Of a DNA stretch of 19,129 bases, positions 1-7,633 are shown in pieces. A model generated the notes under the pieces. That model saw only the letters and a program-made list of their open reading frames with translations. It made no database searches and had not been told where the DNA came from. This DNA is from Bacteroidales bacterium (GTDB taxonomy: Bacteria; Bacteroidota; Bacteroidia; Bacteroidales; CG2-30-32-10), in assembly GCA_035353855.1 (NCBI GenBank), contig DAOQAK010000055.1, positions 1 to 19,129 on the forward strand, in the 5' to 3' direction. Every line of letters starts with the position of its first letter. Position 1 is the first letter of the stretch. The position numbers and the translations under genes were made by a program.

Positions 1-343
1 TTTTTTAGGCGACACATTAAAGCAAATAGAAGCAATGCCCGAAACTACATTTGACGAAATCGTAAATAAATATGTAGAAATGAACATTGCACACCCTTTT
101 ATGGAAGGCAATGGCAGAAGCACAAGGATATGGTTGGATTTGATACTAAAAAAACGCCTCAAAAAATGCGTAGACTGGAGTAAAATAAGCAAGCGTGATT
201 ACATGAATGCAATGGTGCTAAGCGCAACAAAAAGTAATGTATTAAAAACACTTTTGGAAAAAGCGCTCACCACTAAAATAAACGACCGTGAAATGTTTAT
301 GAAAGGAATTGACTACTCATATTACTACGAAGAAAATGACTAA
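1..343 (+). CDS. Fic family protein (class III-like AMP-transferase), 3' part
   Basis: The reading frame is open from base 2, so the gene begins before the window; only about 113 C-terminal residues are present. The Fic core motif HPFMEGNGRSTR (bases 92-127) fits the canonical HxFx(D/E)GNGRxxR: the His is the catalytic base, and the acidic residue and the NGR bind Mg and phosphates. Fic enzymes transfer AMP from ATP to a hydroxyl side chain of a target protein. The C-terminus reads GIDYSYYYEEND. SYYYE (bases 317-331) matches the (S/T)xxxE(G/N) inhibitory helix, which in class III Fic proteins such as Neisseria NmFic lies at the C-terminus and blocks ATP gamma-phosphate. Here the residue after Glu is Glu instead of Gly/Asn. 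The stretch from HPF to SYYYE resembles NmFic closely from memory. Stop TAA is at 341-343. No partner antitoxin is visible. The Fic assignment is secure; class III is inferred from the tail. Confidence 0.93.
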   Translation, partial: FLGDTLKQIEAMPETTFDEIVNKYVEMNIAHPFMEGNGRSTRIWLDLILKKRLKKCVDWSKISKRDYMNAMVLSATKSNVLKTLLEKALTTKINDREMFMKGIDYSYYYEEND

Positions 344-356
344 TAAAAATATTAGT
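339..356 (+). terminator. AT-rich hairpin over the fic stop codon
   Basis: ACTAATA (339-345), loop AAAA, TATTAGT (350-356) form a perfect 7-bp stem that includes the stop codon. There is no T-run after it, so it is a weak terminator candidate at best. Confidence 0.3.
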
Positions 357-430
357 AATATAGCAACTCAAAAGTTATGCATAATTTTGAAACGATATAA
401 AAAAAAAATCGTTAAAAAGATACATAAAAT

Positions 431-1372
431 ATGAATGCCATGAAACATACTCTTTTGATTTTTATTTGCAGTTTATTTATAAGTGGTTGTAATAAACATG
501 ATAATGAAAATTTTGTTCCCGGCAAAATTGAAACGCAGGTTAGTTATAAAGGTGCATCAGCAAAGAAAATTACTGCATCTAAAGAAAAAGAAGATTCACT
601 ATATACCAGTTTTGGCGATTATATTACCAGTCTTACACCGCAGGTATTTAAAGCAAAATTTATTTGTATCCGGTTTGTTGACGATTTGCAAGTAATTAAT
701 CAGATGGAGCTTCTGGATAATAATCTATCTTACAAGGATCCGCTCAAATATGCTGATTTTACCAGTAACAGCAGTGTAACTATGAATCCAACACTGGGTG
801 GTAATCTTACAAATGAAGGCGCATCGTTTGGAACCACTACGCTGTTTAAATATTTTTATTTTCGGGTTGAATATTTTTATCAGGAAGTTCAGTTGCCGGC
901 GCAATATTCCGATATCGACACGCTCAATCAGTTTAATTTCGGTTCCGCCTCAAATGAAGAAGATTGGAACCAGGTTTATTCATCATTATCAAACAATGTC
1001 CTTAAGGCCAGATACCGCCTGTTTTTATATCCTCTTTATGAATCTATTCAGCGTTTGCCTGATGCATTTGTTTTTGGCGGCACCGATTCGTCGTATGTTC
1101 TGAATTTATTAACCGATCCGCACGATTATCCAAATAATTTACCTTACGATGGCGACTATATTGTACGAAGCAAAAAGTACACACCAATAACTTTTGTACC
1201 TTCTGATGAATCTGATAAAACCACCCTGATTAAAGCAACACTGGCTTTTGACTACAATAACCTGATACAGGTATATGCTGGAGTTGATAATATTCCTTAC
1301 ACCAAAGATGACGTTTTTTTATACGAACCATTCTTTTATGACAGATTAATGGTTAATGTAATTATCGAATAG
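431..1372 (+). CDS. Putative lipoprotein of unknown function
   Basis: A 313-residue protein. The N-terminus has a short positive start, a hydrophobic run (LLIFICSLF) and the lipobox ISGC, with the lipidated Cys at residue 20. This predicts signal peptidase II processing and anchoring in the envelope; the following residues (NKHDNEN) contain no strong retention signal I can name. An alternative start at 440 (MKHTLLIF) gives a more conventional lipoprotein signal, and either is possible. The mature part is rich in Tyr, Phe, Asn and Asp. It ends with a stretch containing GVDNIPYTKDDVFLYEP, which I do not recognise as a known family. A TAATTTTG box (382-389) lies upstream without a matching -33 element. 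The gene stands alone between fic and the remnant-bearing gap. Function unknown. Confidence 0.85.
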   Translation: MNAMKHTLLIFICSLFISGCNKHDNENFVPGKIETQVSYKGASAKKITASKEKEDSLYTSFGDYITSLTPQVFKAKFICIRFVDDLQVINQMELLDNNLSYKDPLKYADFTSNSSVTMNPTLGGNLTNEGASFGTTTLFKYFYFRVEYFYQEVQLPAQYSDIDTLNQFNFGSASNEEDWNQVYSSLSNNVLKARYRLFLYPLYESIQRLPDAFVFGGTDSSYVLNLLTDPHDYPNNLPYDGDYIVRSKKYTPITFVPSDESDKTTLIKATLAFDYNNLIQVYAGVDNIPYTKDDVFLYEPFFYDRLMVNVIIE

Positions 1373-1451
1373 AGAAAAACTATGCACAACACACGTTAAT
1401 CATTTAAAGAACACCACCGAATATAAAGCAAATATCACAATTATCAAGTAG

Positions 1452-1604
1452 TGCGCGGCTTTCGCATTGTCCGAAATTGCAAAACATAATCCCAAAACAA
1501 GAAAACAATTATTGCCCGTATTTGAAGGTATAATCAGTAAAGAAAAAAATAACGGAGTGAAGAACGTTTATGTAAAAGCAATCAAAGCCATCGGAAAACA
1601 ATAA
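1452..1604 (+). pseudogene. Remnant of a HEAT-repeat-like gene, C-terminal end only
   Basis: The frame ending with TAA at 1602-1604 encodes about 50 residues with clear protein character: AAFALSEIAKHNPKTRKQLL, then PVFEGIISKEKNNGVKNVYV, then KAIKAIGKQ. The alternating hydrophobic helix pattern and A-x-x-A-L-x-E-I-A resemble HEAT-type helical repeats. A TAG at 1449-1451 closes the frame on the 5' side and no start codon precedes the block. Just upstream GTGCGCG in another frame would give V-R-A ahead of AFAL, suggesting a single-base loss. This looks like the tail of a once longer gene; the family assignment is tentative. Confidence 0.5.
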
Positions 1605-1774
1605 TCCTGCTAAAACCCATTTACTACATATCGTAAAGCTATAGATAAGATTGATTTAATTGACGAATAAAACTTTTTTATCAATAAAACCAAAATAATT
1701 TCCCATCAAAATATTGTTGTCCTTACGTAACAGCATTAGTAAAAACACTTAGTAAAAATCGAGTTAATTTTCGT

Positions 1775-1806
1775 ATTGTAGTGGCTTGATAATGAGTCTA
1801 TATTTG
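1775..1806 (+). promoter_or_regulatory. Candidate Bacteroidetes promoter upstream of the PAS gene
   Basis: ATTG (1775-1778) followed after 20 nt by TATATTTG (1799-1806) fits the Bacteroidetes -33 TTTG / -7 TAnnTTTG pattern, with one mismatch in the upstream box. Transcription would start near 1812, leaving a leader of about 150 nt that contains the hairpin at 1872-1906. Confidence 0.45.
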
Positions 1807-1871
1807 TAATGTGTTTGTGTTTGGTGTACTTTTCAAAACTTCTTGCTAAATTTTTTTTCATGCGCAAAAAG

Positions 1872-1906
1872 AAAAAAATAACCCCTCCCAAAGGGGTTAT
1901 TTTTTT
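1872..1906 (+). terminator. Strong intrinsic terminator or attenuator-like hairpin
   Basis: A perfect 14-bp stem: seven A's, TAACCCC (1872-1885), loop TCCCAAA, GGGGTTA plus seven T's (1893-1906). It works on paper on both strands because the A-run and T-run flank the GC core. It lies 54 nt before the PAS gene start. It may end upstream transcripts or sit in the leader of the PAS gene. Confidence 0.75.
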
Positions 1907-1959
1907 GTACTTTTGTTTCTGCAACCTTTATCTAATCAATTATTCAATAACAAAGCACA

Positions 1960-2301
1960 ATGGAAGAATTTAACTGGACTGATGAATTTCCTTCGGCTAT
2001 AACTGTATGTGAGAAAAACGGAACCATCATTTACATGAATGCCAAATCGAAGAAAACTTTTAAAAAAGATGGTGGCGAAAGACTAATTGGCTCCAATGTT
2101 CTTGATTGTCATCCCGAGCCGGCAAGAACAAAATTGATAAACTTACTCGAACAAGGAAAATCGAATAGTTATACCATAGAAAAAAACGGTATCAAAAAAT
2201 TGATTCACCAGTCGCCATGGTTCGAGAATGGCGAATACAAAGGCTTTGTGGAATTATCTATTGAGCTACCTCTTGATATGCCTCATTTTAAAAGAGGATA
2301 A
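1960..2301 (+). CDS. Small single-domain PAS protein
   Basis: 113 residues. The N-terminal part (FPSAITVCEKNGTIIYMNAK) is the typical opening beta strands of a PAS fold: a signal-input segment in which an internal viewpoint (I-T-V-C) and a 'what came next' segment (I-I-Y-M-N) bracket a turn. It continues through GSNVLDCHPEPARTKL, a Cys-His-Pro segment found in PAS_4-like proteins, to ENGEYKGFVELSIELP, the last strands. No kinase, cyclase or DNA-binding domain is attached, so it is a stand-alone sensor or scaffold. Stand-alone PAS proteins of this form recur in Bacteroidetes and Firmicutes. Ligand and partner are unknown. It is monocistronic, flanked by hairpin terminators on both sides (1872-1906 and 2342-2363). 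Confidence 0.85.
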   Translation: MEEFNWTDEFPSAITVCEKNGTIIYMNAKSKKTFKKDGGERLIGSNVLDCHPEPARTKLINLLEQGKSNSYTIEKNGIKKLIHQSPWFENGEYKGFVELSIELPLDMPHFKRG

Positions 2302-2310
2302 AAAAATATT

Positions 2311-2374
2311 TTGGCTTAAGCCAAATAAAAAACTTTCCCTGGCGCCGACCTTAAGGTCGGCGCTATTTATTTTA
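2311..2374 (+). terminator. Two palindromes after the PAS gene; the second is a strong terminator
   Basis: TTGGCTTAAGCCAA (2311-2324) is a perfect palindrome 10 nt after the stop. GCGCCGACC-TTAA-GGTCGGCGC (2342-2363) is a perfect 22-bp palindrome followed by TATTTATTTTA. The second is a good intrinsic terminator for the PAS gene. Confidence 0.75.
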
Positions 2375-2437
2375 TACCGATTGTATATATGTAATAGTCC
2401 AATAAATTGTACTATAACATCTATGTCATCGGCATAA

Positions 2438-2487
2438 CCATTGTAAAATTTAAAATATCCTTCGGACTATTTTAAATTAACAATTGG
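2438..2487. repeat. 50-nt imperfect inverted repeat with CTTCGG loop
   Basis: The left arm starting CCATTGTAAAATTT (2438) pairs with the right arm ending TTAACAATTGG (2487). The arms are about 20 nt with one or two mismatches or bulges. The loop contains CTTCGG (2460-2465), the stable UUCG tetraloop with its closing C-G pair. No gene overlaps it. It could be a small structured RNA, a miniature element, or part of the repeat block downstream. Confidence 0.55.
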
Positions 2488-2534
2488 TATTATATGCTTG
2501 TCAAAAGTTTAATATAAAAATGATCTAAGCGGTT

Positions 2535-3428
2535 GTACCTACGGCACATTAATAAAGTATTCTTATATTTTTTTACCAAGCTGTTGTCCCTATGGGACAA
2601 GCAAAAGAAAGAAATAACAAGTAAGTTTTTATTATAATCAATACCTTATTTTTCTGTGTAACTTCTTTTAACTCGGTGGTTCTCTGTGTAACTTTTTATA
2701 ATATTTTTTTACAAAAGCTAACATATAAAACAATCGGTAATGCCTATCTGCCTCTTTGGCCCGCTTCGCATCGAGGCGAGCAAGACGGACGGCACATTAA
2801 TAAAGTATACTTATGTTTTTTTACCAAGCTTTTGTCCTTACAGGACAAAAGAAAGAAACTACCAGTAAGTCTTTATTGATAATAATCAATTATTTTACAT
2901 CTTCTTAATTTCCGTTTTTATAATTATCAGGATTTTGATGATTGTCAAAAAAATTTCTCTGTGTAACTTCTTATAATATTTTTTTACAAAAGCTAACATA
3001 TAGAACAATCAGTAGTGCCTATCTGCCTCGTCGGCCCGCTTCGCATCGAGGCGAGCAAGACGGACGGCACATTGATAAAGTATACTTATGTTTTTTACCA
3101 AGCTTTTGTCCTTACAGGACAAAAGAAAGAAACTACCAGTAAGTCTTTATTGATAATAATCAATTATTTTACATCTTATTAATTTTCGTTTTTATAATTA
3201 TCTGGATTTTGATGATTGTCAAAAAAAATTTCTCTGTGTAACTTCTTTTAACTCGGTGGTTCTCTGTGTAACTTTTTATAATATTTTTTTACAAAAGCTA
3301 ACTTATAGAACAATCGGTAGTGCCTACCTGCCTCGTCGGCCCGCTTCGCATCGAGGCGAGCAAGACGGACGGCACATTAATAAAGTATTCTTATATTTTA
3401 TACCAAACTGTTGTCCTTACAGGACAAG
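2535..3428. repeat. Tandem array of a ~305-bp hairpin-bearing repeat (one partial, three main copies)
   Basis: Partial copy 2535-2641; copy 1 2652-2953; copy 2 2954-3229; copy 3 3230-3428 (cut short after the hairpin). The ctgtgtaacttc landmark falls at 2654, 2959 and 3234. The 305-bp period drops to 275 in copy 2 because it lacks exactly one 30-bp direct repeat (two ctgtgtaact segments 30 bp apart in copies 1 and 3). Each copy contains a GC-rich imperfect hairpin (TGCC...GCTTCGC / GCGAGC...GGCA) and then a perfect GTCC-type hairpin: 2584-2600, 2829-2851, 3103-3125 and 3411-3427. Short open frames in each copy are nearly the same in sequence and show no start context, so I regard them as non-coding. 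Confidence 0.85.
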
Positions 3429-3597
3429 CATTAGAAATCGATGCATTAGAAATAATTCATTTTCTATAATAGTCAAACGTTTTCTTTCTTCCTATCATTC
3501 AAACTTGGTTTATAAATTATTAACCATTATCATTCACTTTCCAATTAAAATTTATAGTAATTTTATTTTTGATTTTTCTAAATGAATCTTCAAAAAT

Positions 3598-5817
3598 ATG
3601 AGTACACGAAAAAAAGTTGTCATTACCTTCTTTATATTGCTTTTACTGGCAATAGGAGGTTTTATCCTATATATTTATTTTTCCGAATCAGCAAACAGGA
3701 ACCCGTTTACTGCCGTTCCCGATGACGCTATATATATTATCGAAACTTCCGACCTTACCGATGGCTGGTCGACCATAAGCGACAGCAAAATGTGGAAACA
3801 CATGCGCAACAACAAACACTTTGAGGATATCAGCAAAAGCGCTGCAACACTCGATTCGCTTATTAAAGATAATTCCACAATGGATATGCTTTTCAGTAAC
3901 CGTCAGCTGTTGGTCTCGGCTCACATGATCTCGGGAAACGATTACGATTTTCTTTTTGTGGTGAATATGAAAAGCGCTTCGAAAGTTGCGTTCCTGAAAG
4001 ATTACATCAGCGGAATTGTTAAGCAATTCGGGTATTACATGTCGAAACGAAATTATAACGGACAGGAAATAATTGAACTTACCGACATGGAGACAAGGGA
4101 AATTCTTTATATAGCAATTAATGAAAATCTTTTTATCGGGAGCTACTCTCCTATCCTTCTTGAAAAATCGATCAACCAGAAAGACAAGGAAAACTGGATA
4201 AAGAACAACGATTTTCAAATGATATCTTCAGAAATAAGTTCAAAAAAACTTTTCAATTTCTATTTTAATTATAAGATGCTTCCCGAATTCATGAGTTGCT
4301 ACTTGACTGAAGAAAGTGATATCATCAATTCGTTGGGAACAACTTTAAAATACTCAGCATTCAACGTTAATTTTGAAGATGAGCGATTGAGTTTTTCCGG
4401 TTACACAAGTTTATCCGACAGTATTTCATCATATCTGAAAGCCTTATCAGACGTAGCTCCGGGAAAAGCTGACGGATACAAAATAATCAGTAACAATGCA
4501 GCAGTATATATTGCCATGTGTTTTGATAACTTCGATGATTTTTTCAACAAGCTCACAACTGAAATCTCAAATCAGAACGGCGATGAATACAATAATTATA
4601 ATAAGGCAGTAAGTAAAATTGAGAAACTTTTTAAAATAAATTTAAAAGATGATTTCTTCAGTTGGATTGGAAATGAGATTGCATTTATAAAACTCAAACC
4701 TGTTGCCAATGCTAAGGAAGACGATGTTTCAATCATTATCCAGGCTAAAGATATTGATGATGCTAAAAAAGGTCTTGAGCATTTAACGCACCAGGTTGAA
4801 AAAAGAAGTCCGCTGAAATTCGATACAACCAATTATAAAAGTTACACCATTAATTACCTGAACATAAAAGGGTTTTTCAAAATGTTCTTCGGAAAACTTT
4901 TCGGGAAGCTTGAAAAGCCTTACTATACCTATATTGACAACTATGTTGTTTTCAGTAATTCTACTTCAACATTAATGGACATTATTGATGACTACACAAA
5001 AGGTAACACACTGGAAAAAGATAAAGACTTCACTAAATTCAAAGATAATTTTGATGTTGAATCGAATGTTAGTGTTTTCATTAAAATGCCTGAACTGTAT
5101 TCGCATCTGTATAATTACAGCAACGTTGAAAAGCGCACAGGCATTCATGAGAACAAAGAACTGATTTTAAGTTTTTCAAGGATTGGCTTTCAACTGAAAT
5201 CGGATGACAAACTTTTTAAAACCACACTTATTGTTGAGCATAACGAAGACGCGCTGTTTAATAATGAATTGGAAAAATTACAGTCATCGGCTGAAGAATT
5301 GTTTTTTAGTGATTTTGATTCTTTAAAATTCTTACCTGTACTCACATCAGAAATATCCAATAAAGACGGCGCTTTTGAAATGAAATACGAAAATGGGACA
5401 AAACATTATGAAGGCAAAATTGTTGACGGGAAAATTGATGGCGTTTTAAAAATATATTATGAAAATGGAAATTTACAGGGAACCGTAAACTTAAATAGCG
5501 GCAAGGTGTTCGGTAACGCTGTATTCTATTACGACAACGATGATGAAAAGAAAAAAGCGGAATTCAGATACAATGAAGAAGAAAAAATTCATGGTGAATA
5601 TTTTGAATATTATGAGAACGGAGAAAAGAAAGCCATCATTGAATTTATAGATGGTAAGCCTGATGGAGACGCGCAGTTCTTTTACGACAGCGGGAATATA
5701 AAAGTTGAAGGTCAATATAAAGAAGGAAAAAAAGAAGGCCGATGGAAATATTTTACCGAAGATGGAAATGAGTTCACAAAAGAAAAATGGAGAAAAGGAA
5801 ATCAGAAAAATAAATGA
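3598..5817 (+). CDS. Membrane-anchored DUF3352-like protein with C-terminal MORN/YwqK-type repeats
   Basis: 739 residues. A single N-terminal membrane segment (about residues 7-29, VVITFFILLLLAIGGFILYI) acts as a signal anchor, with the rest outside the cytoplasmic membrane. The body opens with NPFTAVPDDAIYIIETSD, the PxDA-hydrophobic-E pattern of DUF3352-like proteins, and carries long alternating segments up to about residue 580. From about residue 590 to 735 there are five or so MORN-type repeats (YENGTKHYEGKIVDGKIDG, YYENGNLQG, YYENGEKKA, YDSGNIKVEGQYKEGKKEG), as in the YwqK antitoxin-like family. Start ATG 3598 follows the end of the repeat block. Its TGA overlaps the dacB start by 4 nt (ATGA), so the two are translationally coupled and probably both act on the cell envelope. 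Function unproven; the DUF3352 match is from memory. Confidence 0.82.
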   Translation: MSTRKKVVITFFILLLLAIGGFILYIYFSESANRNPFTAVPDDAIYIIETSDLTDGWSTISDSKMWKHMRNNKHFEDISKSAATLDSLIKDNSTMDMLFSNRQLLVSAHMISGNDYDFLFVVNMKSASKVAFLKDYISGIVKQFGYYMSKRNYNGQEIIELTDMETREILYIAINENLFIGSYSPILLEKSINQKDKENWIKNNDFQMISSEISSKKLFNFYFNYKMLPEFMSCYLTEESDIINSLGTTLKYSAFNVNFEDERLSFSGYTSLSDSISSYLKALSDVAPGKADGYKIISNNAAVYIAMCFDNFDDFFNKLTTEISNQNGDEYNNYNKAVSKIEKLFKINLKDDFFSWIGNEIAFIKLKPVANAKEDDVSIIIQAKDIDDAKKGLEHLTHQVEKRSPLKFDTTNYKSYTINYLNIKGFFKMFFGKLFGKLEKPYYTYIDNYVVFSNSTSTLMDIIDDYTKGNTLEKDKDFTKFKDNFDVESNVSVFIKMPELYSHLYNYSNVEKRTGIHENKELILSFSRIGFQLKSDDKLFKTTLIVEHNEDALFNNELEKLQSSAEELFFSDFDSLKFLPVLTSEISNKDGAFEMKYENGTKHYEGKIVDGKIDGVLKIYYENGNLQGTVNLNSGKVFGNAVFYYDNDDEKKKAEFRYNEEEKIHGEYFEYYENGEKKAIIEFIDGKPDGDAQFFYDSGNIKVEGQYKEGKKEGRWKYFTEDGNEFTKEKWRKGNQKNK

Positions 5818-7373
5818 AACCACAAAATAAATGGATTCCTTATTTCTGGGGCATAATGGCCGGCATATGGCTATTAGCCGCAGTTGAGGCTATTTATTTT
5901 TATTCAAAATTCTTAAAGGATAGAACCAAAACAGAACAACAAAAAAAAGAAACTGAAGCCAAAATTATCCCACTTTCCGCTTTAGATAGTTTAAAATATT
6001 ATGTTGATGAACTGGCAACACATGATTCCATTTCTCATGGGACATTCGGTTTTTTTGTTGCAACAGCCGACAGCGGAAAAATAATCTACGAAAGGAACAG
6101 CGACATAAGTCTTATTCCCGCATCATCGCTTAAAGTTGTAACAACAGGAATCGCTTTAAAGACTTTAGGCAAAGATTTTTATTTCCCCACCATATTGCAA
6201 TATTCAGGTGTCATCGACAAAAATTCCAAAACACTCAGAGGTAATATTTATATCCACGGAAGCGGCGACCCAACTTTAGGTTCAAATAATTTTGGAGTCA
6301 ATGCGATGGAAATTACGTTAAGACAATGGTTAACCGCTATTGACAGCCTTGGCATTGATTCTATCAATGGTTCAATAATTGGCGATGGAGAAATTTACGA
6401 TTATGATGCAACACCCGGAGGATGGGCATGGGAAGATGTTGTGAACAATTATGGTGCAGCGCCATCTGGGCTTTCATTCCATGATAATTGTTACGATATA
6501 AAAGTTACCATTACCAAATATGGCGTCAAATCAGAGATTGAACCGGATGTTCCGCAGTTTACCACGCAGAATAATATTCTTTACAATCCTTTTATCTATA
6601 ACAGTTATGTTTATGCAGCAGGGCCGCCATTTGTAAATGAACGCATCGTTCGTGGTGAAGTAAAATATAATGGAGTTTATTCCTGCCCTGTCCCTGATCC
6701 TGCTTATTTCTGCGCATACACGCTTTATAAATATCTCAAGAAAAATAAAATCAACGTCAGTGACTCAGCAACAACCATAAGAAAATTAAATTTAAAAGGG
6801 TATTATGAAAAACCTTTGCGCAAGCCTGTATTGATTACATATTCTCCATCACTAACTAATATTGCATATTTCACTTTACATGTAAGCGATAATATGTATG
6901 CTGAAACTTTCCTGAAAGAAATTTCGGTTGCTAAAAATAAATTTGGCAACACACTTGGAGGCATCAATGCAATTTATGATTACTGGTCGGATAAAAACAT
7001 TGACCTGCGTGGGTTCTACATGACCGATGGAAGCGGGCTTTCAAGAAATAATAATATCACAGCAAAACAACTCACATACATGCTGGTTTCGTTTGCAAAC
7101 GATTCCGATATTTTTGTTCCTCTTTATAAATGTATGCCTATAGTTGGAGAAAATTATTACAATAAGGATTCGGATTCAACTTCAATTTTCAGATATAACA
7201 TTCATGCAAAAAGCGGCTATATGAGCCGTGTGCGAAGCTATACAGGATATTGCAGAAACAAAAAAGGGAAAATGCTTGCATTCACCATGATTGCAAACAA
7301 TCATGAATTTGCTTGGAATACGTTGCTGCATCGCATGTACAGGATCATGAAAATTATTACGGAATTGGAGTAA
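5814..7373 (+). CDS. dacB: D-alanyl-D-alanine carboxypeptidase/endopeptidase, PBP4 type (peptidase S13)
   Basis: 519 residues. The enzyme trims or cleaves peptidoglycan peptides at D-Ala-D-Ala or the D-Ala-meso-DAP cross-link in the periplasm. All three penicillin-binding signatures are present: SSLK with nucleophile Ser104 and Lys107, SDN at 358-360, and KSG at 466-468. DGSGLSRNN (405-413) is also characteristic of the S13 family. The large insert between SxxK and SxN (residues 108-357) is the family's usual extra domain. The N-terminus (about residues 8-30) is a hydrophobic segment without an obvious cleavage site, so the protein is probably membrane-anchored; Ala/Pro-poor and Lys/Glu-rich residues 34-50 form a linker. 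The start overlaps the upstream stop by 4 nt. No terminator follows, and the next 260 bases carry small hairpins. Confidence 0.95.
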   Translation: MKPQNKWIPYFWGIMAGIWLLAAVEAIYFYSKFLKDRTKTEQQKKETEAKIIPLSALDSLKYYVDELATHDSISHGTFGFFVATADSGKIIYERNSDISLIPASSLKVVTTGIALKTLGKDFYFPTILQYSGVIDKNSKTLRGNIYIHGSGDPTLGSNNFGVNAMEITLRQWLTAIDSLGIDSINGSIIGDGEIYDYDATPGGWAWEDVVNNYGAAPSGLSFHDNCYDIKVTITKYGVKSEIEPDVPQFTTQNNILYNPFIYNSYVYAAGPPFVNERIVRGEVKYNGVYSCPVPDPAYFCAYTLYKYLKKNKINVSDSATTIRKLNLKGYYEKPLRKPVLITYSPSLTNIAYFTLHVSDNMYAETFLKEISVAKNKFGNTLGGINAIYDYWSDKNIDLRGFYMTDGSGLSRNNNITAKQLTYMLVSFANDSDIFVPLYKCMPIVGENYYNKDSDSTSIFRYNIHAKSGYMSRVRSYTGYCRNKKGKMLAFTMIANNHEFAWNTLLHRMYRIMKIITELE

Positions 7374-7455
7374 TAATATAATTTATCACACTTGTCTGAT
7401 AAAAATATTTTTATATGATTAAATATTTTTTGTATCAATTATTTCAAGGTATATC

Positions 7456-7574
7456 GCCCACTACGGGGCTTACTTATACTTCTGTTATAATTTATTATTA
7501 CCAATATAACGTCCCATACGGGACGAAATATCGGTAAACAAGTTAATGCAATTTGTGCAAAGTTCCGTAGGAAC
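7456..7574. repeat. Three small intergenic hairpins of the same style as the 2.5-3.4 kb array
   Basis: GCCC-ACTACG-GGGC (7456-7469), CGTCCC-ATAC-GGGACG (7510-7525) and GTTCC-GTA-GGAAC (7562-7574). All have a short GC stem and a loop containing TA plus C or G, like the TTGTCCC-TAT-GGGACAA and GTCCT-TAC-AGGAC hairpins in the 2535-3428 block. They look like REP-type intergenic palindromes. They also form the 3' region of dacB. Confidence 0.7.
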
Positions 7575-7584
7575 GACATAATAA

Positions 7585-7616
7585 TTTAACCACACGATAA
7601 TGATAATTTATATTTG
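7585..7616 (+). promoter_or_regulatory. Candidate promoter of the pentapeptide-repeat gene
   Basis: TTTA (7585-7588), 20 nt, TATATTTG (7609-7616): a Bacteroidetes-type pair with one mismatch in the -33 box. The start codon is only 18 nt after the -7 box, giving a leader of about 12 nt. Confidence 0.5.
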
Positions 7617-7633
7617 CTTAAAAAAAATAAAAA

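Larger units (their letters stand above)
1373..1959. other. Gene-poor gap of about 590 bases
   Basis: No intact gene is seen on either strand. The gap holds a HEAT-like gene remnant (1452-1604), a promoter-like pair (1775-1806) and a strong hairpin with T-run (1872-1906). A 62-codon minus-strand frame (1924-1736) runs through the terminator and looks spurious. Confidence 0.6.
2302..3597. other. Non-coding block of about 1.3 kb
   Basis: No credible gene. It contains the palindromes at 2311-2363, the inverted repeat at 2438-2487 and the repeat array at 2535-3428. The last 170 bases (3429-3597) are plain AT-rich sequence; TATTTTTG at 3564-3571 could be a -7 box for the next gene but no upstream box is at the right distance. 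Confidence 0.7.

Noticed and set aside
1617..1671. Second short coding remnant (YRKAIDKIDLIDE)
   Set aside because: Only about 18 codons, too short to assign or to separate from chance.
1736..1924. 62-codon minus-strand gene
   Set aside because: Runs through the perfect terminator hairpin and A/T runs, with low-complexity product.
2535..3428. CRISPR array
   Set aside because: Period is about 305 bp with conserved sequence throughout, no short repeats with unique spacers, and no cas gene.
2676..3585. Short open frames of 66-109 codons in the repeat array
   Set aside because: They are the same repeat translated three times, with no initiation context or known domain; the conservation is at DNA and hairpin level.
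3688..4218. Antisense gene of 176 codons within the DUF3352-like gene
   Set aside because: Shadow frame of a well-supported gene; no domain or start signal.
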